DNA from: a virus
DNA: 64,000 nt
Strand: one strand, 5' to 3'
IMG/VR virus record: IMGVR_UViG_3300042691_016646
Coordinates: 25,580-89,579 of that record
The position numbers and the translations under genes are program-made. The notes under the pieces were generated by a model, which was not told where the DNA came from, did not search any database, and saw only the letters and a list, made by a program, of their open reading frames with translations. Of this stretch, positions 7,251 through 16,245 are shown one piece after another. Every line of letters begins with the position of its first letter. Position 1 is the first letter of the stretch.

Positions 7251-8815
7251 TCGATATTGATTATAATGATAAAGCAACTTGGCAGTTATTCGCAGAAGGT
7301 AAAACTAAGGGTATCTTTCAATTAGAAAGTAACCTTGGAAAGTCTTGGTCTAAAAAATTAGCACCAACCAATCTAGAAGAACTTTCTGCATTAATTGCTA
7401 TTATTAGACCGGGAACTTTGAAAGCTTTCGTTGATGGCAAAAGCATGACCCAGCGATATGTAGACAGAAAGCATGGAAGGGAAGAAGTAACCTATTTACA
7501 TCCGGCACTAGAAGACATATTAAAGCCAACATATGGAGTTCTTGTATATCAAGAACAATCCATGCGTATAGCTGAAAAAATTGCTGGATTTAATCTACAA
7601 GAAGCTGATGTTCTTCGTAAGGCTATCGGAAAGAAGAAAGCCGATCTTATGAATGAAGTCAAAAAATCATTTATAGCAGGAGCAGAGCGAGTAGGAACCG
7701 TTTCTAAGGAAGACGCTGAACAAATCTTCGGATGGATTGAAAAGTCTGCACGATATGCTTTCAATAAGTCGCACAGCGTTTCATATGCAGTATGCTCCTA
7801 TTGGAGTGCGTATTTTAAGGCCCACAATACCAAAGAGTTCTTCTTATCATATCTATACTATGCTAACGAAAAACAAGACCCTCATCAAGAAGTCTACGAA
7901 TTAATATCAGAAGCAAAACTGTTCGATATTGAGACTAGAACACCAAGTTTGACCAATTTTGATCGTAAGTTCAATATCAAGGATGGAAAGATATACTTTG
8001 GTATTAAAGATATAAAGTCATTAACTGGTGCTACTGGCGATAAGTTAATTGAGACTATTATAGTCGCAGAACAAGATTTAGGAAAAAGCGTCGATAAGTT
8101 TACTTGGCTAGAAATTCTATTATTTATCGGGGCAAATATTAGCTCTACATCTTTTAAGGCTCTAGCTTCTATAGGATTCTTTAGAACCATCAAAGGCAGT
8201 GTAAGCCGAAACAAAGCTTTGTATGACTACGAGATATATAGGACTCTTACCAAATCAGAACAAACTTGGATATTAAACAACTATACCACTAAAAAATGGA
8301 ATACATTTATGGATTGCTTAAAGGACTTAGCACCTACCAAAAAGGAGGGTGGAGGAACTAGCAAAGCCGATAGAAAACAAGCTATAGAAAATGAAATACA
8401 ATTATTAGCTAATCCACCGTATGACTTAGAAGATGATCCAAGTTGGATAATAGATCAAGAAATTAAATTCTTAGGTTGTCCAGTTACTATGACCAAGGTT
8501 GAGACTTCTGACACTTCTGCCGCCAATACAACTTGCAAAGAGATTGTGAATGGTAAAAAGGGCAAAGATATGTGCATAGTAGCAAATATACACAGACTGT
8601 CAGACTATACAATAACTAAGGGAGAATCAAAAGGGCAAGTTATGTCATTCCTAACAATAGAAGATGACACATGTATATTAGATAGCGTAATAGCATTTCC
8701 AAAAGTGAGAGAAAAATATAAGTATATTCTGTATGAAGGTAATAATTTAATATTTTGTGGGTCAGTCGGCGTCAATGATACATCTTTTATTGTTGAAAAA
8801 ATTCATGAAGTATGA
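7247..8815 (+). CDS. DNA polymerase III alpha subunit, C-terminal half (fingers, helix-hairpin-helix, OB-fold)
   Basis: Continues the family C polymerase from 4110-5732. The order of motifs is that of E. coli alpha after residue 600: GIFQLES (22-28), IRPGTL (53-58), DRKHGREE (73-80), YQEQSMRIA (101-109), DVLRKAIGKKK (121-131) and AFNKSHSVSYA (171-181). The C-terminus (about 440-515) is an OB-fold (MCIVANIHRL, MSFLTIEDDT). Together the two halves total 1062 residues, close to a full phage alpha, with almost no missing sequence at the joint. The FNKSHS site where cyanobacterial split inteins interrupt DnaE is intact here. The ORF has its own ATG coupled to the HNH stop (ATGA) and no intein C-terminal motif. 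Confidence 0.9.
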   Translation: MIDIDYNDKATWQLFAEGKTKGIFQLESNLGKSWSKKLAPTNLEELSALIAIIRPGTLKAFVDGKSMTQRYVDRKHGREEVTYLHPALEDILKPTYGVLVYQEQSMRIAEKIAGFNLQEADVLRKAIGKKKADLMNEVKKSFIAGAERVGTVSKEDAEQIFGWIEKSARYAFNKSHSVSYAVCSYWSAYFKAHNTKEFFLSYLYYANEKQDPHQEVYELISEAKLFDIETRTPSLTNFDRKFNIKDGKIYFGIKDIKSLTGATGDKLIETIIVAEQDLGKSVDKFTWLEILLFIGANISSTSFKALASIGFFRTIKGSVSRNKALYDYEIYRTLTKSEQTWILNNYTTKKWNTFMDCLKDLAPTKKEGGGTSKADRKQAIENEIQLLANPPYDLEDDPSWIIDQEIKFLGCPVTMTKVETSDTSAANTTCKEIVNGKKGKDMCIVANIHRLSDYTITKGESKGQVMSFLTIEDDTCILDSVIAFPKVREKYKYILYEGNNLIFCGSVGVNDTSFIVEKIHEV

Positions 8816-8830
8816 TAGTTGTTTTTTTCT

Positions 8831-8862
8831 TGTGTCGCTGCTAATATAATAAGATAAGGAGA
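8831..8862 (+). promoter_or_regulatory. Possible promoter before SSB gene
   Basis: The 52-base gap before the SSB start contains TGTGTCGCTG then TAATATAATAAG, a TATAAT-like -10 box, followed by AAGGAG at 8856-8861 as a strong ribosome site. It is one of the few non-coding gaps in the rightward unit. The -35 region is not convincing. Confidence 0.3.
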
Positions 8863-8867
8863 GATTG

Positions 8868-9179
8868 ATGAATATATGTTCTTTTACCGGATACCTTACA
8901 GAAAATCCAAGAGTATCTGTTGTCAATGATATTGTTTTGGCAGAATTTACCATGGTGGTCTATACATATCGCAAGACTAAGAGTGGCGAGAAGAATAGGA
9001 TACCTACTTATATACAGTGTGAGGCATGGCATACTGGTGCCGAAACCTTAGAGAAGTATGCTACAAAGGGTACAAAACTTGTTGTTAATGCATCTGCCAA
9101 GCATCCATCAAAAGACAGTTATGAAATAGTATTTAGGGTAAATGAGTTTGATTTCTGTCATGGTGATATTGAGGATTAA
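8868..9179 (+). CDS. ssb: Single-stranded DNA-binding protein
   Basis: Coats single-stranded DNA at the replication fork. The 103-residue protein is essentially one OB-fold of the bacterial SSB family: MNICSFTGYLTENPRV at the start, LAEFTMVV, then YIQCEAWHTGAETLEKYATKG, the hallmark SSB segment with a Trp, and KLVVNASAKH. Bacterial SSBs are longer and end in an acidic tip for partner binding; here the tail is only CHGDIED. ATG at 8868 is chosen (an in-frame TTG sits at 8865) because of the AAGGAG spacing. It follows the polymerase, exonuclease and HNH genes and so completes a replisome block. Confidence 0.85.
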   Translation: MNICSFTGYLTENPRVSVVNDIVLAEFTMVVYTYRKTKSGEKNRIPTYIQCEAWHTGAETLEKYATKGTKLVVNASAKHPSKDSYEIVFRVNEFDFCHGDIED

Positions 9180-9821
9180 ATGATACCAAATAATATTATA
9201 TTAACTTACAAAAATGATAAGATTCCAAAGTATGTTTTTGATAATATAAAACTACTAAATCCAGAAAAGAATATACTGTTTTTTACAGATGAAGATGTGG
9301 TAAAATTTCTTCTAAAAGAATATGACTCATCGTATGTTGACTTTTTCCATGGCGTAAAACTTGGATGCACTAAAGGAGATTTTTTTAGATATTGTTACTT
9401 GTTAAAGTTTGGTGGATATTACTGCGATGTTGATATTAAACATGTAGAACCTATTGATCATTATACAGCAGATAATCTTGAATTTTTTAGTGTTAATTCT
9501 GCAATAGGTCCAATGACATTTCAAGCTTTATTATATTGCGAAAGCGAACACCCAATTATATTAGATTGTATAAAAGATATAATGAATCCAGAAACAGCCA
9601 AAGATTTATTTTATCAAACAACAGAACATATGTACAAAAATATAAAAAAATACTTAGACATCACATCTATGATTCAACCAACAGTATATATGATAAATAA
9701 TAAAGCTATACAAATAGCTCAAGAATATCAATTAAATTCGACATATGTATGTATTTACGGAAATAAAATAATAGCATTGTCGAGATATCCAGAATATCAA
9801 AGGGAAGTAGGATTCATATGA
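9180..9821 (+). CDS. Glycosyltransferase with DXD motif (Gly_transf_sug/GT32-like)
   Basis: Predicted capsule/OCH1-type glycosyltransferase. IPNNIILTYKN at the N-terminus, KGDFFRYCYLLKFGGYYCDVD (about 65-85) is the family signature: Arg70 and the DVD metal/sugar-nucleotide motif at 83-85. Enzymes of this group transfer mannose, galactose or related sugars. First gene of an unbroken block of glycosyltransferase-like genes; its start codon abuts the SSB stop codon and its end overlaps the next gene by ATGA. No membrane segment is seen, so it should act in the host cytoplasm. Confidence 0.8.
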   Translation: MIPNNIILTYKNDKIPKYVFDNIKLLNPEKNILFFTDEDVVKFLLKEYDSSYVDFFHGVKLGCTKGDFFRYCYLLKFGGYYCDVDIKHVEPIDHYTADNLEFFSVNSAIGPMTFQALLYCESEHPIILDCIKDIMNPETAKDLFYQTTEHMYKNIKKYLDITSMIQPTVYMINNKAIQIAQEYQLNSTYVCIYGNKIIALSRYPEYQREVGFI

Positions 9822-11488
9822 GAAAACCAAGAATATTATTTTGCAGCGAAGCTACATTTTTGAACACCGGATATGCTACATATACTAGAGAGATTTTGAA
9901 TTATCTCCACAGTACTGGTAAATATGAACTTGCAGAAATGGCTTCTTATGGAGAAAGAAATGATCCACGGGCATCATCTATACCGTGGAAATTTTATGGC
10001 GTTGTCCCAGATGCTTCGTGTTCTGAGGAAGAAAAAAATCAGTATAATCAACAGCCAGTAGCACAATTTGGTGAGTTAATGTTCGAATCTGTTTGTCTTG
10101 ACTTTCTTCCAGATATAGTGTGTGATATTCGTGATTTTTGGATGTTAGACTTTGCAGAAAGATCGCCATTTAGAAAATATTTTAAATGGTGCATTATGCC
10201 AACCGTAGATGCTAGACCACAAGCAAGACAATGGATAGCAACTTATGAATCTGCTGATGCATGTTTGACATATTCTGAATGGGCTGGAGAAGTATTGAAG
10301 CAACAATCGGGTGAAAAAATCAAGTATATAGGAATTTCACCGCCATCGGCCCATCATGCTTATCGCCCCATAGAAGACAAAGAAGGGTTAAGATCATCTA
10401 TGGGTATTGATCCTAACGCAAAGATCATTGGCACCGTAATGAGAAACCAGCGTCGTAAATTATATCCAGATCTTTTTCAAGCATTTAGATTATTATTAGA
10501 CAGAGTAGAAGACAATTCTAATTATTATTTGTATTGCCATACCAGTTATCCCGATCTTGGATGGGATATACCAGAGCTATTACAACAATATCAATTGTCC
10601 TCTAAGGTATATTTTACATATATATGTGGCCAAACCGGCAAACCATTTCCATCCTTATTCAAAGGTGCCATAGCACAATCTCCATTTACTGGACAATTTG
10701 GTGCATCATTGTCTAATGTCAAAAATGGTGTAGAATATGAAGATTTGTCTAAGATAATTAACTTGTTCGATCTTTATGTTCAATATGCTAACTGTGAAGG
10801 TTTTGGATTACCGCAAGTTGAAGCAGCGGCATGTGGCATCCCAGTAATGGCTACAGATTATTCTGCTATGGAAAGTGTAGTAAGAAATCTTGGCGGTATA
10901 CCATTGGCCCCAAAAGCTTTGTACAAAGAGTTAGAAACTGGATGTTTCAGAGCAGTACCAGATAACGAATTAGCCGCACAAAAGTTTAAAGAATTTTTTG
11001 AACAACCAATCGGTATAAGAAAGAGAATGGGCTTTGAAACAAGACAAGCATTTTTGAAACATTATCAATGGGATCAAAGCGGAAGGGCTTGGGAAAAATT
11101 CTTTGATTCTGTAGAAATCTCAGACAATTTCGAAAATTGGAAACAACCACCAAGAATAGTAACGGCTAAACCAAAACCCGATCCAATTCCGACTAATGTC
11201 AATTATAAGGATTTAGCCAAATGGTTGATAGTTGAAGTTCTTGGAGAGCCAGAACGATTAAATTCATATTTTGAGTCTAGAATTGTAAGAGATTTAACAT
11301 ACAAAAATCACACAGCTACTACTGGCGGTATGTACTTTAATGAAAGTTCTTCCATGTTTGATGGTAAACAAAATAGAAGTCCTTTCGATTTTAGTATAGC
11401 ATATGATCAGTTAGCATATTTGTCGCAAAGACGAAATTATTGGGAAGAAAAGAGAATAGAAATGTTGAAAGCTAGAGGTATGATATGA
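9818..11488 (+). CDS. Glycosyltransferase family 4-like (GT-B fold)
   Basis: 556 residues. N-terminal Rossmann domain opens with RKPRILFCSEATFLNTGYATY, and the C-terminal nucleotide-sugar domain has NCEGFGLPQVEAAACGIPVMA at about residues 325-345, the EX7E motif typical of GT4. NQRRKLYPDLFQAFRLL (about 210) is the usual domain-linker strand. About 120 residues beyond the GT-B fold (after residue 430) have no recognised domain. ATGA overlaps at both ends suggest translational coupling with neighbouring sugar-transfer genes. Donor and acceptor cannot be read from the sequence. Confidence 0.85.
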   Translation: MRKPRILFCSEATFLNTGYATYTREILNYLHSTGKYELAEMASYGERNDPRASSIPWKFYGVVPDASCSEEEKNQYNQQPVAQFGELMFESVCLDFLPDIVCDIRDFWMLDFAERSPFRKYFKWCIMPTVDARPQARQWIATYESADACLTYSEWAGEVLKQQSGEKIKYIGISPPSAHHAYRPIEDKEGLRSSMGIDPNAKIIGTVMRNQRRKLYPDLFQAFRLLLDRVEDNSNYYLYCHTSYPDLGWDIPELLQQYQLSSKVYFTYICGQTGKPFPSLFKGAIAQSPFTGQFGASLSNVKNGVEYEDLSKIINLFDLYVQYANCEGFGLPQVEAAACGIPVMATDYSAMESVVRNLGGIPLAPKALYKELETGCFRAVPDNELAAQKFKEFFEQPIGIRKRMGFETRQAFLKHYQWDQSGRAWEKFFDSVEISDNFENWKQPPRIVTAKPKPDPIPTNVNYKDLAKWLIVEVLGEPERLNSYFESRIVRDLTYKNHTATTGGMYFNESSSMFDGKQNRSPFDFSIAYDQLAYLSQRRNYWEEKRIEMLKARGMI

Positions 11489-12597
11489 AAGTACTATACA
11501 TAGGTCATTACAAAGAAAATAGCGGGTGGTCACAAGCTGCCATGGATTTAATTCAAGCTATAGATTCCGCTGGTATAGATATTGTATGTAGAAACATAAA
11601 GTTAACATCAAAAACATTCAATACGCCAAATAAAATAAAAGAGTTAGAAAATAAATCTCTTGATAACATTGATATATGTATTCAGCATTTATTACCTCAT
11701 CATTTAGTGGGAACATCAAAGTTTAAGAAAAATATAGCATATTATGTCGGGGAATCCACAACATTAAAGTACAATAATTGGAAATCCAACCTGCATATTA
11801 TGGACGAGATTTGGGTTCCGAACCAAACTCAATTAAATAATATGAAAAAAGATGGTTTCAATAACTTGAAATGTGTACCACACGCATTTGATTTAGCTAA
11901 ATATTCACAGAAACAAACTTCACAAATAAATTTTGGTGATAAAAATAACACTTTTAAATTCTATTATATAGCAGACTTAAACCAGCGAAAAAATATAGAA
12001 TCCGTAATAAAATGTTTTCATAGTGAATTTTTTAGACACGAACCAGTTTCTTTAGTATTGAAGGTAAAAAAGTTTGGTGTTAATCCAATAGAGCTACAAA
12101 AACAGGTTCAAAACATGTGTCTTACTATTAAGAATACATTAAGAATCTATCCATCGATAGATGACTACCATAAGGAAATAATTATTACTGATGATATGTC
12201 ATCTGAAGAAATTAATATTTTGCACCAATCGTGCGATTGCATGGTTAATACAACTCATGGCGAGGGATGGTCTATACCATCATTTGATGCCATGTGTTTT
12301 GGAAAGACTCCGATATGCAGTAATGAGGGTGGTCCAAAAGAATTTATTAAAGATAAAAACACCGGTACTCTAATAAGTGGTATATATTCTGTTTGCGAAC
12401 ACTCGGACTCCGCATTTCCAAATATATTCACAGGAAGAGAGTCTTGGTTTGTTCCAGATGAGGAAGAAATAAAGTCAGCTATGAGATTTTACTATGAGAA
12501 TAAAGATTCTATAGATAGAAATAAGGGTCTTGAGAATGCAAAACAATTCTCATACGAAAATGTTGGTAACTTGATAAAGGAATTACTAAATGCTTAA
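11485..12597 (+). CDS. Glycosyltransferase (GT-B fold, GT4-like)
   Basis: 370 residues. KVLYIGHYKENSGWSQAAMD starts the N-terminal Rossmann fold. FYYIADLNQRKNIESVIKCF (about 157-176) marks the beginning of the second domain, and THGEGWSIPSFDAMCFGKTP (about 257-276) is the sugar-nucleotide binding loop. EFIKDKNTGTLI follows as in GT4 members. It overlaps both neighbours by four to eight bases. It is one of three consecutive GT-B enzymes, which suggests successive additions to one glycan, although this is inferred from gene order only. Confidence 0.82.
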   Translation: MKVLYIGHYKENSGWSQAAMDLIQAIDSAGIDIVCRNIKLTSKTFNTPNKIKELENKSLDNIDICIQHLLPHHLVGTSKFKKNIAYYVGESTTLKYNNWKSNLHIMDEIWVPNQTQLNNMKKDGFNNLKCVPHAFDLAKYSQKQTSQINFGDKNNTFKFYYIADLNQRKNIESVIKCFHSEFFRHEPVSLVLKVKKFGVNPIELQKQVQNMCLTIKNTLRIYPSIDDYHKEIIITDDMSSEEINILHQSCDCMVNTTHGEGWSIPSFDAMCFGKTPICSNEGGPKEFIKDKNTGTLISGIYSVCEHSDSAFPNIFTGRESWFVPDEEEIKSAMRFYYENKDSIDRNKGLENAKQFSYENVGNLIKELLNA

Positions 12598-13582
12598 TAA
12601 TATAACTAGTAGAATAATAGATATAGCTAATAGTGAACAAAAGAAAAAATACAATATTTTAACCTTTCCTACTCACGAAAGGTATGAAACAGAGCTATGT
12701 AAAACAGAACATGAATTTTACTCTATAAACATTTCTAATGCTAAAAAGTGGAATGTCAATCAGACAGAGGTTCCAACAAATTATCACATATTGCCAGAAA
12801 ATCAATTATGTAATTATCTAAATTTTGACTTGATCCTTGTACAAAGTAAATTTGGACAATTTCAAACAGCACAAGACATAAATAGACAATTGGGTTTACC
12901 AATAATATGCCTAGAGCATACATTGCCAACTCCACCATCTATGACTGAAAAACAAGTGGCTCAAATGAGAACTATGCGTGGAGATGTAAATGTATTTATT
13001 TCTGAATTTTCTAGACAAGCTTGGGGAATAGATGGTATTGTTATACACCACGGTTTAGATACTAATACTTTTAGACCCACTGGGCAAACACGCGACAGTA
13101 CAGTCCTTACGGTAGCAAATGATTTTGTAAATAGAGATTATTGCTTAAATTTTAGCGGATGGAAACGTGTTACCAACGGGTTAAACGTCAAACTTGTTGG
13201 GGATACTCCCGGCTTATCCACGGCAGCACCTAATATAAATAGTTTAGTAGATTCGTATAATTCATGCTCAGTCTATTTTAATAGCTCAGTATTAAGTCCA
13301 ATACCAATGTCTTTGCTAGAGGCGATGTCGTGTGGATGTGCTGTAGTATCAACAGCAACTTGCATGATACCAGAAATCATTACTAACGGAAAAAATGGTT
13401 TTATATCTAATAATGAAACAGAACTTAGATCCTATATTGAGCTATTACTAAAAGATGATGATCTTAGATCAGAAGTTGGAGAAAATGCACGTAAAACAAT
13501 AGAATCCAAGTTTTCGGAAAGTCAATTCGTAAGTAATTGGAATGCATTATTTAACAAAGTTTATGAGGAATCAATAAGATGA
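12590..13582 (+). CDS. Glycosyltransferase family 4-like (GT-B fold)
   Basis: 330 residues. The acceptor-side domain is short; the donor domain carries SPIPMSLLEAMSCGCAVVST (about 237-256), the typical EX7E region of GT4, followed by PEIITNGKNGFISN, also canonical. ICLEHTLPTPPSMTEKQ and VIHHGLDTNTFRP (about 150) are the inter-domain strands normally seen as HGVD/HNGID in this family. The start overlaps the upstream glycosyltransferase by eight bases and the stop overlaps the next gene by ATGA. Confidence 0.85.
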   Translation: MLNNITSRIIDIANSEQKKKYNILTFPTHERYETELCKTEHEFYSINISNAKKWNVNQTEVPTNYHILPENQLCNYLNFDLILVQSKFGQFQTAQDINRQLGLPIICLEHTLPTPPSMTEKQVAQMRTMRGDVNVFISEFSRQAWGIDGIVIHHGLDTNTFRPTGQTRDSTVLTVANDFVNRDYCLNFSGWKRVTNGLNVKLVGDTPGLSTAAPNINSLVDSYNSCSVYFNSSVLSPIPMSLLEAMSCGCAVVSTATCMIPEIITNGKNGFISNNETELRSYIELLLKDDDLRSEVGENARKTIESKFSESQFVSNWNALFNKVYEESIR

Positions 13583-13995
13583 AAATACAGATTATTAAAG
13601 ATATATCAGATTGTATAGATGGTTATAATCCAGTACTTATAGAAGACGATAATCTAAATATAGACGTTCCAGATAATTCAATTTCTTCTATTTTAATGAT
13701 CAATACTATAGAACTAATTTCATATAAAAATATCGATGCTTTCTTGAATAAAATTAGACAATTGTTAAGGCTAAACGGTACGTTAGTAATAACAGGCGTA
13801 GACATAAATTGTTTGTCAGTAGATTGTGTCAATAGAGTTTTAGATTGTGCAGTAATGAATGAAGTTATATATAATCGCAAGGCCATCTATGATTGCAAAG
13901 AACTATCAGATAAACTAACCTCTCTAGGCATCAAAACGGATAAATTATTATTTAAGGGATCAACGTATGAACTACACGCCACAAGAAAAAATTAG
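13579..13995 (+). CDS. Partial methyltransferase-like domain
   Basis: 138 residues resembling only the C-terminal half of a class I SAM-dependent methyltransferase: VPDNSISSILMINTIELISY (motif IV/V region), then the helix ENIDAFLNKIRQLLR-like stretch and LNGTLVITGVD (motif VI). The N-terminal motif I (GxGxG) that binds SAM is absent, with only about 35 residues before the recognisable part. It is therefore either a decayed or a deliberately reduced domain. It is translationally coupled to the upstream glycosyltransferase, and such short domains accompany sugar-modification genes in other phages (general knowledge, not checked here). Confidence 0.55.
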   Translation: MKIQIIKDISDCIDGYNPVLIEDDNLNIDVPDNSISSILMINTIELISYKNIDAFLNKIRQLLRLNGTLVITGVDINCLSVDCVNRVLDCAVMNEVIYNRKAIYDCKELSDKLTSLGIKTDKLLFKGSTYELHATRKN

Positions 13996-14692
13996 TAATA
14001 CTAGTTGTAAAGATTGTACGTTTGCAATTTATGATGGCATTACTCAAACTGGATGTAAAGATAATAGAATTATCAAATTTAAAGATGATATAATAGAAGC
14101 CTATGATAATGACAAAGAGTTTTTTGTAATAAAGAGACTATGTACTTTATATAGAACTAAAGAGTGGAATGAAGGAATTGCAGATATTGAAAAGGCTAAA
14201 AATGAATCACAAGTAACCTTTGACTTATTAATTAACTGCGATAACATTGACATAGAAATGTATGAATATATTAATGCCCTACTTTCAACATTACACTCTA
14301 AGATTCAAATTAAATTATTTTATTCCTATAAATCATCTCTTGAAACAAAAAATCAATTAAAAAATCTTTTCTATAATCATCCATCTATTACAGTATCTAT
14401 GTATTTTGATAAAAAAGAATATATTTACTTGAATGTTATGAAAAGTTCTAGTATGTTTCATGTTTTACTTGATGAAAGCAATTATCTAGACATAGAAAAA
14501 TTTCTATATAAAATCAATGAATATATAACTGAAGATATGAGGAAAGCTATTATCTTTAAAAGAAACAACCAAACAGCTATTTTAAGTTTGATATGCAGAA
14601 CACTATTTCCAAATTTATACTTAGATTATGATAATGAATATTTAAATATGGAAAAACAAACTAGAGAAGAGGGCTTATATATTGAGCTGTAA
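13967..14692 (+). CDS. Protein of unknown function with N-terminal Cys motif, in glycosyltransferase block
   Basis: 241 residues not recognised with certainty. The N-terminus has three cysteines (SCKDCTFAIYDGITQTGC) that could bind a metal. From residue 85 the alternating strands and helices (VTFDLLINCDN, KIQIKLFYSY, SITVSMYF) look like a GT-A-like or other alpha/beta fold, but no DXD is obvious. The gene overlaps the upstream methyltransferase-like ORF by 29 bases and lies between sugar-transfer genes, so a role in the same pathway is likely. Start is the only reasonable ATG. Confidence 0.5.
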   Translation: MNYTPQEKISNTSCKDCTFAIYDGITQTGCKDNRIIKFKDDIIEAYDNDKEFFVIKRLCTLYRTKEWNEGIADIEKAKNESQVTFDLLINCDNIDIEMYEYINALLSTLHSKIQIKLFYSYKSSLETKNQLKNLFYNHPSITVSMYFDKKEYIYLNVMKSSSMFHVLLDESNYLDIEKFLYKINEYITEDMRKAIIFKRNNQTAILSLICRTLFPNLYLDYDNEYLNMEKQTREEGLYIEL

Positions 14693-14693
14693 A

Positions 14694-15458
14694 ATGGCAA
14701 GATTAAAACAACAAAAAAAGAAATCTACAAAAAAAATTATATCTTCACAAAATGAAGGTTCAAGTATCAGTGTAGTAATATTATGTGATTTGCCGGGATA
14801 TAGAATGAAGTCTTATGGACCTTCATCTCTGATACAAATTAACAAAAAACTACTGATAGATACGCAAATAGAATGTATAATAAAATGCTTCAATAAATAT
14901 GAAATAATTGTTTGTACCGGATTTGACAGCGAAAAAATAGTTAAGCATATAAGATCAAAATATAAAAATATCAATATACGCATAGTTGAAAATCAAATTT
15001 TTTCATCATGTAACTCATGCGAAGGCGTAAGATTAGCTATCAACAATACTCTGAACAGCAAAGTTCTCATTTTTGATGGTAGCCTGCTCATAAACAAAAA
15101 AACTTTGTCTTTGATAGATACTAATAAAAATTGTGTCATAGTAGAACAAAATCCATCAGAAAATTTAGAAATTGGAATAAATGTTAACAAAGAAAATATT
15201 GCAGAACATTTTTCTTTTGGTGCATATAAAACATGGTCTGAAGTATTATATTTAAATGGATATGATTCTATAGACACATTTAGAAAGTTTTTAAATCATC
15301 AAGACAGCAAAAAAAGATTTGTTTTTGAAGCTTTAAATGACTTAATAAAAAATAGCTATCAAATTTATTGTATAGATAACAAAATACCAGTATATAAAAT
15401 TAACAATGTGAAAACTTATCACAGCATAAAGGACAATCATGAAATTTTTAATATCTAA
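14694..15458 (+). CDS. Nucleotidyltransferase-like protein (MobA/sugar-1-phosphate nucleotidyltransferase fold)
   Basis: 254 residues from ATG at 14694. After a basic N-terminus (ARLKQQKKKSTKK) the fold begins ISVVILCDLPGYRMKSYGPS then LIQINKKLLIDTQIECI, resembling the GGxGTRL...KPLL...PLI order of NTP transferases but with the signature glycine/lysine loop poorly conserved. VLIFDGSLLI (about 125) stands at the position of the catalytic Asp. If active it would make or handle a nucleotide sugar for the neighbouring transferases; loss of the signature loop makes catalysis uncertain. Its start overlaps the previous stop. Confidence 0.55.
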   Translation: MARLKQQKKKSTKKIISSQNEGSSISVVILCDLPGYRMKSYGPSSLIQINKKLLIDTQIECIIKCFNKYEIIVCTGFDSEKIVKHIRSKYKNINIRIVENQIFSSCNSCEGVRLAINNTLNSKVLIFDGSLLINKKTLSLIDTNKNCVIVEQNPSENLEIGINVNKENIAEHFSFGAYKTWSEVLYLNGYDSIDTFRKFLNHQDSKKRFVFEALNDLIKNSYQIYCIDNKIPVYKINNVKTYHSIKDNHEIFNI

Positions 15459-16245
15459 TTATAGTTCTCCTTGGAATACCGAACCGTTTTATTTTAACGC
15501 CGCTTTTTCACTGATTGGTGTTCAGTCTAAAATTTTCAACCCACAGTCAAGTATATATGATGAATGTGATGCATTTTTACCAGATGTGATAATTACACAT
15601 GTCAGCCACATATCAAAAGATATGCTACATTATATAGTTAACAACAAAAAGATCACATTAATGATCAACACTGATAATATTAAGCTGGAAGATTTGAATC
15701 AGTTGTCCTCTTCTCTTGAAAAAACAGGTATAACAGCCATATTTTTTGGAAAAGAAGATATACAACTAACCAATGGAAAATATGTAAAAATTCTTCAATC
15801 AGCAGATATCTTTCTCAATAATGGGAGAGGCGACTACAAGATAAATAAACTCATTTTTGTAAACTCACAAGACGATATATCTGAGATAGATGGTAGTTAT
15901 CATTATACTTCAAGTTTACCAGAGTTATCTAATTATGTAGATTTTATTTTTCCTATTAATATACTAACAACATTGTTTTCTAACTATGACGAAATAGTAT
16001 TCAAAGATCCATCATATATTGGATCTCAAACAGCATTCAATGCGATATATAGTGGCACAAAAGTTATTTTTGATACAAAAGAATCCAATGACTTGGAACA
16101 AATCAATAGTATTTTTAAAGGTGGAAAACTATTGTCATCAGTAAAAAATAAACACACTTGTTTGCATAGAGTCAAATCTTTGTTGTCACAGCTGAATTGT
16201 AAAGATATAATAGAGAAACTAGAAAGTGAAATTTCAAAACTATGA
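15439..16245 (+). CDS. Putative GT-B-like protein, divergent
   Basis: 268 residues. Opens with KFLISNYSSPWNTEPFYFNAAFSLIG, and has strands DVIITHVSHI, ITLMINTDNI and AIFFGKED typical of the N-terminal Rossmann domain of a GT-B glycosyltransferase. The C-terminal part (YIGSQTAFNAIYSGTKVIFD, about 195) resembles the donor-binding loop in position, but the GEGxxxxxxE motif is missing. It overlaps its upstream gene by 20 bases with an AAGGA site before the ATG, and the next gene by ATGA. Assignment rests on fold-like pattern and neighbours only. Confidence 0.5.
   Translation: MKFLISNYSSPWNTEPFYFNAAFSLIGVQSKIFNPQSSIYDECDAFLPDVIITHVSHISKDMLHYIVNNKKITLMINTDNIKLEDLNQLSSSLEKTGITAIFFGKEDIQLTNGKYVKILQSADIFLNNGRGDYKINKLIFVNSQDDISEIDGSYHYTSSLPELSNYVDFIFPINILTTLFSNYDEIVFKDPSYIGSQTAFNAIYSGTKVIFDTKESNDLEQINSIFKGGKLLSSVKNKHTCLHRVKSLLSQLNCKDIIEKLESEISKL

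Noticed and set aside
5700-7260. Split intein as in cyanobacterial DnaE
   Set aside because: No intein N-block (Cys start) after the N-half, no His-Asn end before the C-half, and the break is at a different place.
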